Assembly (NCBI GenBank): GCA_002452215.1
Contig: DKCO01000043.1
Coordinates: 1 to 64,000, forward strand
Length of the DNA: 64,000 bases
Direction: 5' to 3'
Source: Spirochaetales bacterium UBA6872
GTDB taxonomy: Bacteria > Spirochaetota > Spirochaetia > Sphaerochaetales > Sphaerochaetaceae
Program-made: the position numbers and the translations under genes
The notes under the pieces: model-generated
What the model saw: the letters and a program-made list of their open reading frames with translations, nothing else
Told to the model about the DNA's origin: nothing
The model's database searches: none
Shown here: piece by piece, positions 62,315 to 64,000 of the stretch
Position numbering within the stretch: the stretch's first letter is position 1
Layout: every line of letters begins with the position of its first letter

Positions 62315-62343
62315 ATTGTAATAATCCATCATAGAGCTGTCAA
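62315..62343 (-). promoter_or_regulatory. Promoter of the sugar-acid operon
   Basis: On the minus strand TTGACA (62343-62338) and TACAAT (62320-62315) have a 17-base spacer, a near-consensus sigma-70 promoter about 65 bases before the dehydratase start. The operator at 62293-62309 follows directly, so repression by steric block is expected. Confidence 0.75.
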
Positions 62344-62445
62344 TACTTTTTAAATTAAGAGAGAATAAATCAAATTGCTTGTAAAATAGCTATATAACAA
62401 ACCCGTAATGAATCGCACTATGAATTTGAAGAGAGAAACTATGTA

Positions 62446-63117
62446 CTATACGTATTTTTTAATGTACTCAATATTGAATTCTATATGTTGACGCATATAG
62501 TCTGCTGCTTTTTCTGGCTCTCTTTCTTTTATAGCGTCAACAATTGCTTGATGGTATATGATTGTTTGTTCAGTCAATGCTCTATTAGTAACCGAGACAT
62601 TTAGTGATATTCCGTCCATCAATATCGGAATAAGCTTTGACAAGACCTGATTATGAGTGCAATTTGCCCAGAAAACATGCAAGTCTATATCTTCTTGAAA
62701 ATGATCCTCTCCCTTTTTTATCTTCTCAGCAACCTTATCACATAAAAGTTGCATTTTATTAATATCATCATCAGTTGCAAGAAGTGATGCCTTTTTTACA
62801 AGTTCTGGCTCTATCATTTTCCTAACTTCGCACAGATCCAAGGCTCGTTTTTTTTCGTCTGAGAGAAACTCAAGTCCGATTGGGTCGTTGCTAACACCCA
62901 CCGAAGAACAAACATATGTGCCATTACCCCTATGAATTTCGAGTATATTACGACTAACCAGTTGTTTTATCGCTTCTCTTATCGTACTTCGACTGACTGA
63001 AAACTTGGCAGCAAGATCCATTTCGTTAGGAATCTTTGAGCCAATCTCATATTCGCCGTTTTTTATACTTTCTATAAGTTTCTCTGCTACTTCTATACTA
63101 AGGGGTTTTCTTTTCAT
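62446..63117 (-). CDS. GntR-family regulator, FadR/FCD subfamily
   Basis: A 223-residue protein. The N-terminal winged helix has LIESIKNGEYEIGSKIPNEMDLAAKFSVSRSTIREAIKQL, and the FCD effector domain (about 90-215) has LCEVRKMIEPELV and the metal-ligand pattern with Asp and two His (DIDLHVFWANCTHN, and a later AIVDAIKEREPEKAADYMRQHIE). It lies upstream of and in line with the sugar-acid operon and most likely represses it through the palindrome at 62293-62309. The inducer would be a pathway acid or keto-acid. Confidence 0.92.
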   Translation of the reverse strand: MKRKPLSIEVAEKLIESIKNGEYEIGSKIPNEMDLAAKFSVSRSTIREAIKQLVSRNILEIHRGNGTYVCSSVGVSNDPIGLEFLSDEKKRALDLCEVRKMIEPELVKKASLLATDDDINKMQLLCDKVAEKIKKGEDHFQEDIDLHVFWANCTHNQVLSKLIPILMDGISLNVSVTNRALTEQTIIYHQAIVDAIKEREPEKAADYMRQHIEFNIEYIKKYV

Positions 63118-63205
63118 AAACAGAACAATTTTCCTATTTCAAGCCAAAGTCGTCAACTACAGTAAAAATATTCAGTCTTGCTCATTGCTTTTTATAGCTG
63201 ATGAA

Positions 63206-63225
63206 ATGGGCGAATAATCGCCCAT
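63206..63225 (-). terminator. Hairpin just after the hexokinase gene
   Basis: ATGGGCGA (63206-63213) and TCGCCCAT (63218-63225) form a perfect eight-pair stem with a four-base loop, three bases past the hexokinase stop. There is no strong T run after it, so it may be a weak terminator or a stabilising 3' structure. Confidence 0.55.
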
Positions 63226-63228
63226 TGT

Positions 63229-64000
63229 TTAAAGTCCCAATCCAGCTATAGCAGCTCCAATTGTCGGAGATGAGTCTACATTTACTATCTTGAAATAACG
63301 AGAGAATCTCTTTTCGAGAATCAAGTCAAGGTACATTCTTGTATAGAACTCAAGGAATTCAGTTTTGTAGAAAGTAGTACCATCAGCATTTATCACAACT
63401 GGATAGCGGGGATTTGTTCCAGAGCCAGAGGCTAGGATTGCAGCAGTAAGATTTATTGCTGTAAGCTTTGCGGCCCTTTCTATTATTGCTTTTATTATTC
63501 TGTAAAGAGCTATTGCATCATCCTCATTTCTCTCAACGCACCTTACAAGGTCGTAGTCTTGATTATTAGGCATCTCAAGGTAGTTTGACATTCGAGTCGT
63601 GTTCAAGTGCTCTATTTTCGAATAGCGCTCAGCAAAAGCCTTTGAAAGAATACCCTCCTCGATTGCTTTTTCAATTACTAGAGCAGCAAAGCCTCCAAGA
63701 TAAGCACCCGATATCTTCTTCTCAAAGTGGTAGTTGTTCGGATCCTTTGTAGTCTTCATGAAAAGATCGTCAAGATCACCCAACTCGAGCTTCAAGCAAC
63801 CAGATTCCACATTTATAACTTGCTTATCATCATCTGGCCTATTTAGCTTTTTTATATTCCTATCGATTTCGCAATAAGCTGTATTGGTACCAGTTCCAAG
63901 AATAAATCCTATATATCCAGATGCATTATCTGCAAAGGCACTCTTTGCAGCAAGAAGTGTCGCAACAGTGTCATTCACAATCGACACTCTCTTCTTTGAT
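63229..64000 (-). CDS. Hexokinase (eukaryotic-type), C-terminal part, runs off window
   Basis: At least 257 codons; the frame stays open to the window edge (SKKR precedes VSIVNDTVATLLA), so the true start is outside. It shows the hexokinase_2 fold: VNDTVATLLAAKSA with the catalytic-loop Asp, GYIGFILGTGTNTAYCE, VESGCLKLELGDLDDLF, and a C-terminal ILASGSGTNPRYPVVINADG and DSSPTIGAAIAGLGL. Spirochaetes such as Treponema carry this eukaryotic-like family rather than bacterial glucokinase, which supports the organism call. It phosphorylates glucose and other hexoses for glycolysis. Confidence 0.88.
   Translation of the reverse strand, partial: SKKRVSIVNDTVATLLAAKSAFADNASGYIGFILGTGTNTAYCEIDRNIKKLNRPDDDKQVINVESGCLKLELGDLDDLFMKTTKDPNNYHFEKKISGAYLGGFAALVIEKAIEEGILSKAFAERYSKIEHLNTTRMSNYLEMPNNQDYDLVRCVERNEDDAIALYRIIKAIIERAAKLTAINLTAAILASGSGTNPRYPVVINADGTTFYKTEFLEFYTRMYLDLILEKRFSRYFKIVNVDSSPTIGAAIAGLGL

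Overview
This window comes from a low-G+C, double-membraned bacterium. It is most likely an uncultured, host-associated spirochaete (Sphaerochaeta/Treponema-like). Four things point that way: predicted outer-membrane beta-barrels and lipoproteins, a eukaryotic-type hexokinase, a complete branched-chain amino-acid operon, and hexuronate and sugar-acid catabolism. The phylum assignment is inferred from gene content, because no rRNA or ribosomal protein gene is present. No tRNA, rRNA or CRISPR array was recognised.

Layout. 1-1500: the 5' part of a G+C-rich IS4/IS1634-type transposase gene, whose element has truncated one half of a heterodimeric ABC exporter; the other half lies at 1486-3207. 3444-8727: the hexuronate operon uxaB-uxaA-uxaC-iclR, with a strong promoter and a KdgR-like palindrome just downstream of the -10. 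8724-18100 (minus): a chaperone-usher pilus operon (chaperone, usher, seven exported subunit-like proteins) whose promoter contains a 10-base G tract between -35 and -10. 18396-20086: a metallophosphoesterase lipoprotein and a small outer-membrane barrel. 20289-29756 (minus): ilvN-ilvC-leuA-leuC-leuD-leuB-ilvD-ilvB, led by a leader peptide rich in Val, Leu and Ile and a terminator/antiterminator, a classical translational attenuator.

29880-37527: a Fic protein whose catalytic His is replaced by Asn, a Wzi-like outer-membrane protein, and a FecCD-type metal/cofactor ABC importer with a DUF3842 protein and a fused kinase. 37857-42821: a dinJ-yafQ toxin-antitoxin pair lying between two direct copies of the 3' end of a ferric-type ABC ATPase gene, then that AfuABC/FbpABC-like importer. 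43017-46655: a scar region with a methyltransferase, an ISL3 transposase remnant, a frameshifted hydrolase pseudogene, GrpB, a flavodoxin and a second, dead dinJ-yafQ copy. 46656-56199: uracil permease, a four-fold lamin-tail-domain lipoprotein, UMP kinase-like, radical SAM, patatin, nucleosidase, pyridoxal kinase-like and an unknown membrane protein. 56209-62249 (minus): a sugar-acid operon (IlvD/Edd dehydratase, oxidoreductase, two TIM-barrel isomerases, GntP permease) with a near-perfect operator beside its promoter and a GntR regulator upstream. 63229-64000: the 3' part of hexokinase.

The metabolic logic is scavenging of plant or host-derived uronic and aldonic acids, iron uptake and amino-acid self-sufficiency. 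The most unusual system is the pilus operon: a chaperone-usher pathway in an apparent spirochaete, with homologous subunits and a promoter that looks built for on/off phase variation.
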